From Tetrastigma voinierianum (Eukaryota; Streptophyta; Magnoliopsida; Vitales; Vitaceae), in contig JAEQBH010000990.1 in NCBI GenBank assembly GCA_016808115.1, forward strand, positions 496,001-560,000: a stretch of DNA of 64,000 bases, given 5' to 3'. Below are positions 46,308 to 58,020 of this stretch, piece after piece. A program made the translations under genes and the position numbers. Position 1 is the stretch's first letter. Every line of letters begins with the position of its first letter. Under the pieces are notes generated by a model. The model ran no database searches and was not told the DNA's origin. It saw only the letters and a list, made by a program, of their open reading frames with translations.

Positions 46308-47700
46308 TCCCCTTGAATGACCATTACAAGATTATTAAGTCTTGCCTCATTAAAACCTTGCCGATCAAAACCCGATGGGTTAAAGCACAGACGAAGGAAA
46401 AAGTCTGATATACTAATATCTTTAACAATGCTCCATAGTGACATGATACTTCGTACGGGATCTTTGAGTTGGCGCAGCCTGTCAGCCGCTAAGTTTCTTG
46501 AAGCGTTACGATGGCGTGCTTTTGTAAATAAATCTATTTGAATTATCATTGGGCGCTATCGATGAACGATCTCACCCACTTACTTTGAAGTTCATGAGTA
46601 TGAAGAATTTTGGTGAAGTAGCGGATTCGATCACCTTTAATATATCCTCACGACTTTAGCAATACATCAAAGGCATTATCTTCTTATAATATTGTTCGTT
46701 CATTCTTAATAGAGATAATCCATGATTCTACGTGTGTTGTATCACGGATCTCGGCCCGAGCCGTTCTGTGGCCATGCATGGCGGTATTTACGAATGATTG
46801 GAGGAGGTGTACCATGGATTTGTTTTCTTGATCTCGAGGATATAGCGGTGTTCCATAAGTAAATATATCTGTGCGTGATCGAGCTTTGTGGTCCAGAAAG
46901 ATGGCACACGCATCTGCATAACCAAACAATTGTGGTTCAATGTCTTAGAATAAAAATAATCCCATGTCACACGTTCACGGAATATGTAATACATGTTTAA
47001 TTCCATTCGATGCCTTTTAGTTGGAGTGAGGCGCATCTTGCTAGTAAATTAACTAAAAAGCAGTATCTGGTCGAGTATAATTTGCAAGATACATTATGCC
47101 CCAATTGCACTAAGATGATGGAGTATAGGGGACCGTAGTGTGTTTTCTTCTTTAGGCAGGAGCGGATCTTTGAGTACTTAGTGACCTAACAACCATGGGG
47201 GGAACTAAGGGGATGTGATTTATCCATATAAAAGCGCTTGGGACTTTTACGTATATGTTGATTGATGGATTAATACACCATTTGAACAATACTCGTCTAG
47301 AGCGAGGGCAGTATTTTTGTTTTTGAGATCTTTCGTTTCAAATTCCTTCTTTAAGTAGTCAAGCATTTTTTGATGAGCTATTAGGAGGTCGATTAAATTC
47401 AAATCATCCACATATAAGCGATAATTGCAAATTCAGTTGCTACTTTCTTGATAAAAGCATGGACAAATTGAATTATTCACATATCCTTCTTTGGGTAAAT
47501 GTGAAACTAAGCGATTATACCACATTCGACCCGAGGCTTGTTTTGATCCATATAAAAGATCATTTGTAACTTGATTGAATATGCTTTGTGGTTTTGAATT
47601 CATTACTTCAGGCAATTTGAATCCTTCAGGGATTTTCATATATACATTAGTATCACAGAGATCCACTTATAAATAGAAATTTGTGACTACATCCATCGTA
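46308..47700 (-). pseudogene. Copia-3 RT end and RNase H remnant
   Basis: RT: VYMKIPEGFKLPE and SGRMWYNRLVSHLPKEGYVN at 47,433-47,666. An intact YVDD catalytic box lies at 47,403-47,414. RNase H: HKARSRTDIFTYGTPLY at about 46,830-46,900, then YIKGDR near 46,640 and LADLFTK-like IDLFTKARH near 46,520. Frames are broken between blocks. Confidence 0.85.
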
Positions 47701-49960
47701 TATCAAAATCACTCGAGGAAGCTACTTAAATATAAATAAGCGAAATGTTGCATGCACAAAATTCATGGAGGGAATGAATGAAGTGAAAGAAGAATGAGGT
47801 ATGTGTATGTATGTCATATAATGTCAAGTGGGGGTGCTTTGTGAGAAACCTTGGGCCCGAGGGTGGCACATATGGCATTATTTTTATTTGCTCTTTCGCT
47901 TTGGAGCAAGATTGTCTATATCCCAGCCAGGTTTTCTGTCATCTTTTGGGTGTTTTGAAGCTAACGGGTGAAGCTACCTCTAGTTTCTTTATCAGAGGAC
48001 TTTGTAACTCTGTTTAGATTGCTTATTTTCCATTTGTAACCGATCCATTTAAGTGATGAGCATTCATCTATATTTTGTGCTCTTGATCTTAAATCATTAT
48101 TTGTGATGTCTGTAGCCACTTGGAAGAAAAGCATCATCTACGAGGTAGTATTTACGATTCAGGTTTTACCCTTGTGTATATAATTGTTAAGAGATTTCTT
48201 CATTGTTATGTCTGCGTCTGAACTCATGGAATAAACCCGATCAATTGATGCCTACTATGAGGGCTATTAGTTCATTACATTATATTTGTCGATCCTTTTC
48301 ATTTGTAGCTATGTGGAGGCGTCTCTTTAAGAGTATTAAATTTAACATTTTTTCTTTTAAAGAATTGTGTGCTTTGGTAGAAGTCGCGTTTTAGTGGCTT
48401 AGGCTCATTAACCGTACTATGTTGATTTTTCCATTAGATTTCAATTCGTCTTTGGGATATTTGCATTGGTATATGTAATTTGTAACTTTTGTTGAATCGA
48501 TGTCGTGGTGTCGGTTGCAAGATCTTGTAAATGAATTATCTTTTTGAACCTCTAGTTGATTGCTGTGGGAGGGTCAAAATGAGATAAAGATGATTCATTT
48601 CCCATGTAATTTTTAAGCCATTCTAACCACTGGAATTGGCTTTCCTCCCACAATAGGCGGGAAAACATTTTCATTAAAATGACAATCTGCAAATCGAGCG
48701 ATGAAACCTCACACATGAGAGGAGTTCAACATAGGTGATAATAGATGAGGATGAAAAACCAACATAAATGCAGAAATCGGCATTGAGGACCTAGTTTGGG
48801 TACGATGTGTGGGGCTTGATAGGAACATAAGCGACCTGACCCGAAGCACGTAGATGTGAAATATTAGGTTGGTAACCTAAAACAAATTGGAATGGTGATA
48901 AATCACGATTTCTTTGTGGGTCGTAGGCGAAGTGGCAGCGCATGAATAATAGCATGCCCCAGCAATGCTAGATAAAGGCAATTTGGTTTTCAAAAGTAAA
49001 GGTCAGCAATTAGCTATGGGCGTTTAATAAAGTTGACTGACCCGTTACGGTATGAACATGGCTTGATTGGGTATTGAACATACATTCAATTGACATCTGA
49101 AGAAATGAGTGGAAGGCTTGAGATGAGATTCACCCGGCGTATCAAAGGCCAAATTGTCTTGATAGGGTGATCGAGAAATTGGGCCTTAGTCGAGATTATT
49201 TGAGCTAGTAATCTAGCAAGCGCGACATTCACAGTAGAAAGAAGGCATACATATGAGACCATCAGTGGACGCATCAATTAAGACCATAAAATAGCGAAAG
49301 TCCCTTTGGGTGAGTGAATAGGCCTGAAAATATCCCCTTGAATACGTTACAGAAAGCCGAGTCGGACACAGCTTTTAGTAAAGATGAATTACAACTTGTC
49401 CAATTTGCCTTGAGAAACAATGGCACGATTAAAATCATGAGATGTTAAAATTTATGCGCGCTTGTGTGGATGCCCATTAGAATTTGTAACTATGCCGCGT
49501 CATGGAGAATCCGGGATGTCAAAGCCGTTCATGCCATAATATCGTGCTTTAGAAGTCATTGAACCACGGTTTATTATAGCATGGGATTCAATAGGCCTTA
49601 TAGTTGTTTGATATAACCCACATGATAAAGCCATTTGTTCGAATTTGTTTTGCCAAAATAATAAAGTAATGAGTAAATACTCATTTCATCACGATGCATA
49701 GTTTCAATGTGATATCATTTACCATGAATATCCTTGAAACTAAGTAAATTTCTATTAGATTTAATGAATAAAGGGCATTATTAATTTGGAGCTTGGTACC
49801 ATTAAATGAAGACGATTGTAGCTCTTAAGACCTTTAATTAGGTCGACGAGGACACGAGATAGTTTGGACATTAGATGAAATTAATGTTAAGTTTGAAAAA
49901 TATTTCTTATTAAAGTGAGATTGTGTGATTGTGGCACGATCAATAAGACATTCATCTCAA
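47701..49960 (-). pseudogene. Copia-3 integrase and RT start remnant
   Basis: Minus-strand integrase block VNVALARLLAQIISTKAQF with HPIKTI at 49,086-49,277. Broken coding traces extend on both sides. I cannot define intact domain edges. Confidence 0.6.
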
Positions 49961-50099
49961 TGAGATGATATATAATTGATCGAGTTGGAAGAAATCCATA
50001 TATCTTCAAGAAAAACAAAATAACGAATACTCTAAAATCAAAGTTTGCATTAGATAAATAACATAAGAAAAGTAATATAATAGTCTTGTAGTCAATCAT

Positions 50100-51227
50100 A
50101 GTAAACATTGCCACCACCCGATCCGTCGTGCAGATTTTCACTTGGATCCTCGAGAAATGGAAATATCAAAATTAGTTGAGCCTTGCACCCTCGTCATCAA
50201 GAATTTTTGCATTACTGGTTGCCATCTTCTTTGAACTTGATGAGGGTCGTTAAAATTCATTATGTCATTGCCATCAATAAAATTTGTCTCCATTTGCTTG
50301 TTCTTTCCTTTAATGGAACTGATAAAGATGACCAAATGTTTGGTAAATGCGACGAATGCAAGCCCGATGACCTTCATTACATACATAGCATTCGAGTTTC
50401 ATATGCTTGCTTGTTATGGCCACGGTGTCTTTCCATTTAATGTCTCTGAATGAGCGACTTAGTTTGTTATATTTTATTTTTCTTATTTTGAGATTGATTA
50501 AAATCTCCTCGATTCGAAGTTATGGAAACCCACGACCACGACTACGACCGCGACCAGCCTCGGCCTCGCCCGTAATGATATCCGCTCGTCCATGTTTATG
50601 AATGAAATTGATGTAGCATTGGGCGACGATGATCTGCAGGCCAGTGGGCGGATTGATGATTACCCAATAACGATTCGTTATTTTTGCTCGACTCGAGGAG
50701 GCATGCATTAACTGCGAATATACGGTAAGCTTGGCGCTCTGTATTGGCTGGCTGCTTGAGGGCATGTTAGAGGCGTGAAGGTAGTATAAGTTTTTCTCGA
50801 GCATGTCCTCGTCGGTGATCTTCTCCACATAATTGCAAGCGAGAAATTTAATTTTGAAAATAAGCCAGGGACATGATCATTGTGTATTTAAAATCTTGTA
50901 ATCTTAAATGAAGCCCGATCATAACGGGCTTTTTGGAAGTATTACGGTCTTTTGATGGTCATATCGTTAACAGTGATAGAGAGGATCGATGGATCTTTTA
51001 CTTAGTAAGATATTCGCACTGAACTTGCATCAATATGATGGCGGAGAATGAAAATTAAGGCCTTGGCGCGATCCTGCTGGGATCACGACTTGTTTCCTTC
51101 TTTGATAGTATTTCCCAAATTCATAGCATCCAAGTGGATTTGAGCATCAGATGTTCAAGATAAATAATTTTTTACGAAATGTCAAGGCGACAAATTGACT
51201 TGGCAATGTTTGGACATTTCTCTTAAA
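50100..51227 (-). pseudogene. Copia-3 gag remnant
   Basis: The start is likely ATG at 51,225-51,227 (MSKHCQV, then KNYLSW-like). ITDEDMLEKNLYYLHASN at about 50,770-50,825 is a gag signature, followed by an Arg-Gly-rich stretch (GRGRSRGRGFP) at 50,520-50,560. No intact frame. Confidence 0.75.
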
Positions 51228-51289
51228 TATTAATATATTAATAAAGTATAAAAGAATATAAAGAGAATTACAAGTTAAAATTTATTAAT

Positions 51290-51500
51290 AAAGTAATTGA
51301 GCTCAGTGGTAGCATTTTGAGATCAAAATTTTAGATCCAAGGTTCGAATCTCTAAAAATTTGATTGTTATTTTTATTCAAGAATAAGCGAGATTGTATAC
51401 TTAACTATCATTAAAAGTTATAAAAATAATAATATTATTATTATTATGTATATATATATATTCAAATAAAATATTATTATTATTATTATTATTATTTAAA
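51290..51500 (+). repeat. tRNA-like, SINE candidate
   Basis: A-box-like GAGCTCAGTGGTAG at about 51,299-51,312 and B-box GGTTCGAATCTC about 40 bases later (51,341-51,352), ending in an ATT/TTA-rich tail (51,470-51,497). The spacing suits a Pol III promoter. It cannot fold as a good tRNA, so a tRNA-derived SINE is more likely. Confidence 0.4.
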
Positions 51501-52454
51501 GCTTCAGCTTCGGGCTGACAGGACTTTTTCTTTGTCTTCAGGCTTCAGGCTTGAATATATATATAAAAAAAATTTTTATTTTTTTAATTTTTATCTTCGA
51601 AGCTTAGGGCAGTATTTCGATTTATGATAGCCTTCTTGCTTCTCCAAGTTTAAACAGTGACTTAGTTTAATCACGCCCAGGAAGAGCCCACAGGGGCATG
51701 ACTGTCAATTCTCTTGCCCTCGAGCCTTCGGCTGAAGGTTTGGAAGTGTGAAATGACACTAACCTTTCTTATGGCTGGATTTTGTCGATTACCGTCCCGC
51801 ATGTGTGAGTAAATCTTACTTGGCCTTGGTCGCTAAATTCTCGAATTCAAAATTTCATCTTAGATAAAAATTACTTCTAAATATTCAAATCTCGATTATG
51901 CATGTCATATAAAGTTGTTGAATATAACAATATCCACAGGATCTCCCGAATCATAACTTTGTACTAATATAAAAATGAATCAATGACTTTCTCGATTAAC
52001 TTTGAAAAACCCGACATTTTACATAAACATGAACTTCTTTAACATGATCCAACGCAAGTTCTAATCAAATCCTAATGATAGCGAATCCCGACTAGCGTGT
52101 TTCGTAGCGGAAGCCCAAAAATCACGAAAAGATGTCCAGCGAATGGGAGTAATTGCAAAAACCGATAAGAAATCTTATCTGGAGTTTAAATGGATCAAAG
52201 TTTTTGTCGTATCGCGGAAATATGAGATGTTTTTCGCCAAAAACTTTTGATTCAAAAATAAGTTGGAACATTAACAAAATATACTTCAAAAACATTCTCA
52301 TCCATTTCAAATCGGTTTCATATCAAATGTGATCGAGCAATTTCATATCAAACTTCGATTCAAACACTTTCATATCAATCCAAAATCAAATACACATTTC
52401 CAATGTATTTTTACTCTGTTATTGAGCTATCAAATGGTGGCACATATGTGGGAC

Positions 52455-52690
52455 TTTCAAATGGGTGGCTAGCGCAAATTGTTCCTTTTAAAGGAGTGGG
52501 CGGAGCGAAGCAGCTCTTAGTCTTGTGCTTGCTCCCCCAGCGGCCGCAAATTTGGGTTCGAATCAATTACATTCAGCGAAAGCGTAAAGGTCAACTATTA
52601 TATCAAGTTAACAAGAGTGAATAGTGTGACTATTATATCCAGATTGTGAGGGCCAAATAGTGAATCAGTATTATTCCAGTGACAGGGGCG
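52455..52690 (+). repeat. Second possible SINE
   Basis: GGGTGGCTAGCGCAA (52,463-52,477) resembles an A box, and GGGTTCGAATCAA about 90 bases later a B box. The spacing is long. The segment is more GC-rich than its surroundings. Confidence 0.3.
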
Positions 52691-53939
52691 AACTAACAGT
52701 CGAATATATCATTCAAAAGTTCAAATTACAAAAACATCATATCTCCACATTTTCTTTCGTAAACAAAACAAATCTACGAATGCAATCACCTGAAAACTAC
52801 TTTCCTTGATCCATGGATAATTCAAATAAATAAAAATAGTATAAAAAATTTTCATAAACTTCAAGATTATATATAATTATTAAACAATTTTCATCCTCGA
52901 ATGAAGTAAAAACAAACGATTTTTCCATTTTTTTAACTTTAAATGTTTGCATTAATATCACTTCTGGCGTGCGTATATATAAAAATAATAATTTTTCGAA
53001 GAAAGTTGTATTAGAATCCATACTCAGAGTAGTGACTCCAAAAGCTTTGAGAGGCTAATCCAGAATAATTTCACCTCGATGAAATATTCTGCAAAATAAT
53101 AAGGAAAGACCTCGTCATTACTTATTTATTCTTAAACTTTCTAATTTGATATTCTTATGATTATATTATTTTTGTTCGCACTTAAACGTATTGACAAGCA
53201 TTCAAATGATAACTATTTGAATTAGGTAGTTTTACAAATTTTATAAAACTCATATTCCTTTCGGATCTTATTTATTTTAATCATTTTATTTATTTTTATG
53301 CTCTTAAATAGAACTAAATCTTTTACTAGAAAGAAATAATATTAATATTATTTTACAAATTATGTTATTACACAATACTCGTCTAACCTTTTACCTATGA
53401 TTATCATACTTACGACAACAAGTATTATTAACAGATCTTATTTCCTATAATTGCTAAATAATTATTCTAATCATATTCCTTATCTAATAAAATCTCAATT
53501 CTTAATAAAATATTTACTTGCCAAAATACATATATCTTTAAATACTTATCAAATACAAATATTTATACAAAATTCAGTCTTTTCAAATTTATCTTATTTG
53601 TTTATCATTATTTTCTTTCAAAATTTATCCTTAAATACTTTTTCATTCTCATACTCAAAGTAATTCAATATGACACCACCAATCATATTTGTTTTATTTC
53701 TAAAAATCGAAAGTGTAATCTAAGTCGAGCAACGGGGTTGATCTGGCGAAAGAGGTAAGAATCTAAATGAAAGAAATCTAGAAAAGTAAAGAGCTAGGAA
53801 GTGCTACGCAAGAAATTTGTTAACTGATGCTATGTCAGAAAGTCGTCGTCCTGCGGAATTAGCGCCAGGAGATAAATTGAAGAATAGAAATGATTTTCTT
53901 TTCTTACTCCCGATTTATACACGAGATATCTATTAAGTT

Positions 53940-54170
53940 ACCTTTACCCTATTTTCCATTAATTTATACCTATTATGATTTGTCATTATACATTTTCATG
54001 TGTCATTAAATTAATTGATACCTATTATGATTGGTCATTATACCTCTTTCATGTCATTACTTATTTTATTTCCAATTTATACCTGCTTTCATGTCATTAA
54101 ATTAATTGACTCATATTATGATTTGTCATTATACCTCTTTCATGTCATTATACTTTATTTTATTCGATTT
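53940..54170. repeat. Short tandem repeat region
   Basis: Three to four diverged units built from TATTATGATTTGTCATTATA followed by CCTCTTTCATGTCATTA, in the nested part of the copia-3 leader. Confidence 0.7.
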
Positions 54171-54549
54171 ATCGTATCTAGTCCCTGTCGTATTATTTTT
54201 AAATGCTTTATCTTATCTAAATTAATAAATTTATTATTTTACTAGCTTATCTGCTATCTGAATTCACGGGTGTTACGGGTTTTTTTTTTTTTTTGTCTTC
54301 AAGCTTAGGCTTGAATATTAGTTCAGCTGAGAAGGAATAATATTGGATAGCTTCATATGGAAGATTGATGTATTATCGGGTATAAGGCGTATTAATCTTA
54401 AGATGGTTTATTTATCGAGTGGTTTCATCATAGCCGGTATGGAAGATTGATCAAAATAAATAAATAAATAAAATAAAATAAAATTAAGAGAAATATACGT
54501 TTTAAGTTTCTGTGCTTTTTTAATGCAGGCTTTCGATTGCTGATAGCAG

Positions 54550-54802
54550 TGTTTGTAAATCAAAGATTTAGAGAGAGATAAGGAAGAAGAGACAAAGGAA
54601 ATTCGGAAATTATGATGATTTATTTCATCGCTGATTAGGCCTATTTATGGAGCTTGCAGGTAGAGAGAAGGCCAAGCCTTTACATAAATGATACGTTAAT
54701 AGTGAGGAAAGTAAAAAGCCTTTATATAAATGAATAACGAATTTATGTCGAGTGTGTCGTGCTAATTAGATTAATCCAAATATTTATACAATATTTATAA
54801 CA
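54550..54802 (-). repeat. Copia-3 5' LTR and primer binding site
   Basis: On the minus strand TGTTATAAATATTG at 54,802 to TTTACAAACA at 54,550. It is followed by TGCTATCAGC at about 54,548-54,539, a mutated TGGTATCAGAGC primer binding site. Confidence 0.85.
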
Positions 54803-55017
54803 GAAATAATTTTTTTTAAATAATAATTGAGGAATTATTATGTTGGGTAAAGTGTTCTTGTTTGGATTTATTTACAAAATATTAAGAAAAAATATATGTG
54901 AAGGAAATTTAAAAAGTATCATTATAATTAATTAAATTAAAGAAAAATACGTTGAAATTAGATTTAGATAAGCTTTACTCTTAGTTTCAAACACTCGACT
55001 CCGCAGCATCTCCGGCC
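54803..55017 (+). promoter_or_regulatory. Proximal upstream region of TERT copy B
   Basis: 215 bp before the copy B start codon, homologous to 21,375-21,589. Copia-3 therefore sits about 215 bp upstream of the ATG. Confidence 0.75.
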
Positions 55018-55330
55018 ATGGCGAGAGTGTTGGAAGGAGGAAGAGCGAGTCCGGAGGGTGTGGCGGCTCTTCCGCCACCCAGGTGCTGTGCCTCGTAGCA
55101 CATTCGCCTCTGGGTTTCACCTCCTTGTCTTCGGATTGTGGTTCTGATAGCGCCATTTGCCTTGGTTGCATTAGGCGGAGACCGGCCGGCTGGCCACGCC
55201 CCACTCGCCGGACGATCCCTCAGTATCGAAAGCTTACGAGCAGGGTGCTTAGTTGTTGTTTTCTCCACGATCGCGCTGGCTTTCCACCGCGCATCTGATC
55301 GGCCGGTGGTCTGATACAGTCGTCGAATCT
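55018..55330 (+). pseudogene. TERT: TERT copy B, exon 1 (disabled)
   Basis: Mirrors exon 1 of copy A. The ATG at 55,018-55,020 is kept, but the frame reads MARVLEGGRASPEGVAALPP and hits TAG at 55,096-55,098 after 26 codons. Many indels and substitutions follow, and the exon 1 donor CAG|GT is replaced by CAG|TC. Conserved pieces such as CTTGGTTGCATT and GCCGGACGATCCC still identify it. Confidence 0.85.
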
Positions 55331-55423
55331 CATCGGTGGTATTTTACGACGTGCATCTATCTATTTATATGGTTAAACATAGATATTATTCATGTATATG
55401 AGAGTGACAACGAATGTTAGTGA
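55331..55423 (+). other. TERT copy B intron 1, first part
   Basis: Matches the start of copy A intron 1 (20,970-21,065 inverted) up to the copia-4 insertion. Confidence 0.75.
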
Positions 55424-55864
55424 TGTAAGATTTTCATAAAGTGGGCTTTATTAATTGAAATTAACTGGATTTATTTGGTCTAATTAAGTGAGACATAAGG
55501 ATTTTTATTAATTAAATATGGGGTGGCAAGTGTGTGTGGGCTGAAATGCGGCCGGCCGTAATATGAGAGGGCGTGGTCGATACTTTATAAATTAGCTCGA
55601 GTCCCTCCCAAACCACAGGATACGTATTTTTCATTATCACATACAGATTGATGCTTCTCTAACACGTGAGAGCATTCTCCATTAAGCCGAGTGTCATTCA
55701 TACGAGGATAAGGGAAGATCTTGAGATCGTTCTTTGCAGGTCTTCATCGATTCCGCATCAAGCCAATCATGGATTCCAAATCAGGTATGCAATTTTCAGT
55801 TTCTCTCCATTATTATGCTTTGTATTCTAACATGGTGATCTAGGAAGCATGAATCGTATCCTAC
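55424..55864 (+). repeat. Copia-4 5' LTR
   Basis: 441 bp, ending near CGTATCCTACGA. It is followed by GAGTATCGGGAGCCC at about 55,870-55,884, a diverged initiator-tRNA primer binding site. Confidence 0.85.
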
Positions 55865-55979
55865 GAGTTGAGTATCGGGAGCCCGACCGTGGTTAAATTA
55901 GCTTATATGAATTGGAGAATTTTATTTTAGGGTTTTATTCGAATCGGGCACGTCAGGTTTGAATTTTCTTCAAATCAAA

Positions 55980-56480
55980 AATTGAATTTTTGCATGGCCC
56001 CGGGACTCACCTCGGCGAGGCGATCAGATCGGTGGGTGGCTTGCGTCGCCGGAGGGGCGGACGCGCTCGGCGCCGCCCGCGCGCGTGGCACGACCGGCGT
56101 GGGGGACGCGGCGCCCGGGCCCGAACCTGCGGCTGGCGGCGTCATGTTGGCGTCGACCCGACTTGATCCACTGCTCGACCCGGTCGGCCGGGCCCGTTCG
56201 ACTGTCAAGCGGTTCGATTCGCAGGATTACGGCGTCATGATAGCGTCATCATGGCCGATTAATGCGGGCGGTTTTGGGCAGGCGGTCGGCCCGGAGCATG
56301 TTTTTGACCCGGGCGGTCAGCGCCCGAGCCGGTTACGACCCGTCCCGGTGGCGCCGGCCGGTTTTGACGGGACCGGTCGGCGCCCAGGCCGGTCAGGTGG
56401 CCGGTCGGCGACCCGGCTGCCTGCCACGCGGCCGACTTCCCTGCAGCCGTGCAGGAGCCTTACGGTGGGCGCGTGAGGGC
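55980..56480 (+). other. GC-rich island in the copia-4 leader
   Basis: About 500 bp of strongly GC-rich sequence in an AT-rich neighbourhood, with recurring GGTCGGC and CCGGTCGG words. A 164-codon plus frame (55,982-56,476) and a 77-codon minus frame are open, both of low-complexity Ala/Gly/Pro/Arg composition. I recognise no protein family; chance open frames in GC-rich DNA are the simplest reading. Confidence 0.6.
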
Positions 56481-56499
56481 GCGATGATGTGCTGCAGGC

Positions 56500-58020
56500 G
56501 ATCTTTGATATCTACGTGCTCATCTTTGAAGGATTCTCACAATGTGGTATATTTATTTTATGTTTGAAGCTTTTCACCGGATAAAAATGCGTATAGAACC
56601 ACATGCGTTTAGAAATTAGAATACTGCATTAGTATTTGTATTTCTCTATGGTTTGAGGAAGCCATATAGTAGCTAACATGTATATCCTTTACTCATGGGA
56701 GCGTAGTAGAGTCTGAAATTCATTGTATTAATGAATTAAGCAGTATAATTGGCATTACATATATATATATATATATATTGAATGTGATACATAAAGTTAA
56801 TATCCACACAGTATGAGAGATTTTCAAGGATTCGATTGGGTTGTGGCCTTGAGAGTGGCACACTTGATTGGGTTTTCTTGATGTCGGTCTCATGTGTAGT
56901 GGGATGTCTCTGTTTAATGCGTGATCATACTCCCCAAAGGGAGGTGATCCTGTGGTAGTTCATGGAGGGATACATGCCTTAGGCGTATTAGCGAGGAAAT
57001 GGCCCGATCTTAGTGGTTCGTACACTCGAGGTGGTGATTTCACGAGAAAGATTAGAATATGTTCTCATGGCGTTGTCATGTGGAAGTATGTGCATATCAT
57101 ATTTTTTGAGGTGATTATGTGATGATGTATGTAATTTATACGTATGAGTATTCACATGATCTTGATTGTATTGTTTTGTTTTTGTTTTTTTCGTCCCGAT
57201 TTTTTTACGTGACGGCGAGTTCCATTTCAATTGAGGTCCCTTCTTGGATTGAATTTTAAGAAATGGAAGGTTTTTACTATTTGGAATGGAAATTTGGCGG
57301 ATGTTCACATTGCTCTTACGAGATAGAAGCGTGGATATCCTGACCTGGTATTGAAAATTTGAGAAAAAGGGTATACTACAGGAAGAGCGTCCAGTTTGCT
57401 TATTAATGATGAAGAAATCCATACAAGAACACTTAAAAATTATGAGTTTTACCGATTAGTTATCTTGCTAAGGAAATGATGGTATGAGGTAGAAAATGAT
57501 TTAATAATACGAGGATTAAGAACATGCCCAGCTCTTCAACATGAGTATGAGTAAATGCTATTGGGGTTAGAGATTATGTCACCGGGATAGTGAACTGAAG
57601 CAAAGCTTCGAGCTCTTAATGTTAATTCACGATGCTTGCATTTTGTATTAAAACCCTAACACCCTTCCGCTTTTGATTTGGGATTATAAAGACAAATTAC
57701 GATTCCCAGAATGGAACTTGGTCGAGTAAATGACTTGATAAACGAGGAGTGGTAGCGAAGAGAGAAACTAAGAAAGGAGAAAAGAGCATGTGGCACATAT
57801 CTTGCTAGTTCCCATAAGAGGAAAATAAGAAGTTCGAGTCGTACTCCATAAAAAGGTGCTCGAGAAACTACCAGATCGATCGACAATATGGGTCCCGAAA
57901 GAAGACATTCTTGAAAAAGGATGGTGATCGAAACAGCTGCTTTGTAAGAAGAAAGGTCACATGAAGAAGGAGTGTGCAAATTTAAAAAGCTTGGATGTCA
58001 AGCGTGGAAACTACGGTGCG
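56500..58020 (+). pseudogene. Copia-4 gag remnant
   Basis: Broken coding sequence ending with a zinc-knuckle trace at about 57,930-57,975: CKKKGHMKKECAN is readable, but the first CX2C has lost bases. An (AT)n run lies at 56,758-56,779. Confidence 0.6.

Larger units (their letters stand above)
51228..54549 (-). other. Copia-3 leader with nested foreign sequence
   Basis: 3.3 kb between primer binding site and gag, far longer than usual. It contains two tRNA-like segments (near 51,297 and 52,463), a short tandem repeat (53,940-54,170) and a probable gypsy-like LTR end at 54,277 (GTAACACCCG on the minus strand). A GTCTTCA(A/G)GCTT...GGCTTGAAT block occurs on both sides (51,527-51,555 and 54,293-54,316). 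No coding frame was found. Confidence 0.5.
46066..54802 (-). mobile_element. Copia-3: Ty1/copia element in the TERT copy B upstream region
   Basis: 8.7 kb, minus strand. The LTRs at 54,550-54,802 (5') and 46,066-46,307 (3') share their ends. A perfect 5-bp target duplication GAAAT lies at 46,061-46,065 and 54,803-54,807, and the empty site is visible in arm A (complement near 21,580-21,590). The internal order on the minus strand is a long leader, gag, integrase, RT, RNase H. The same gag/RT family as copia-2, but a different LTR. Confidence 0.92.

Noticed and set aside
51290..51360. A functional tRNA gene
   Set aside because: Only the A and B boxes are recognisable; no acceptor stem or anticodon arm can be paired convincingly.
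55982..56476. 164-codon open frame as a host gene
   Set aside because: Low-complexity Ala/Gly/Pro/Arg composition, open on both strands, in GC-rich DNA between a primer binding site and gag.
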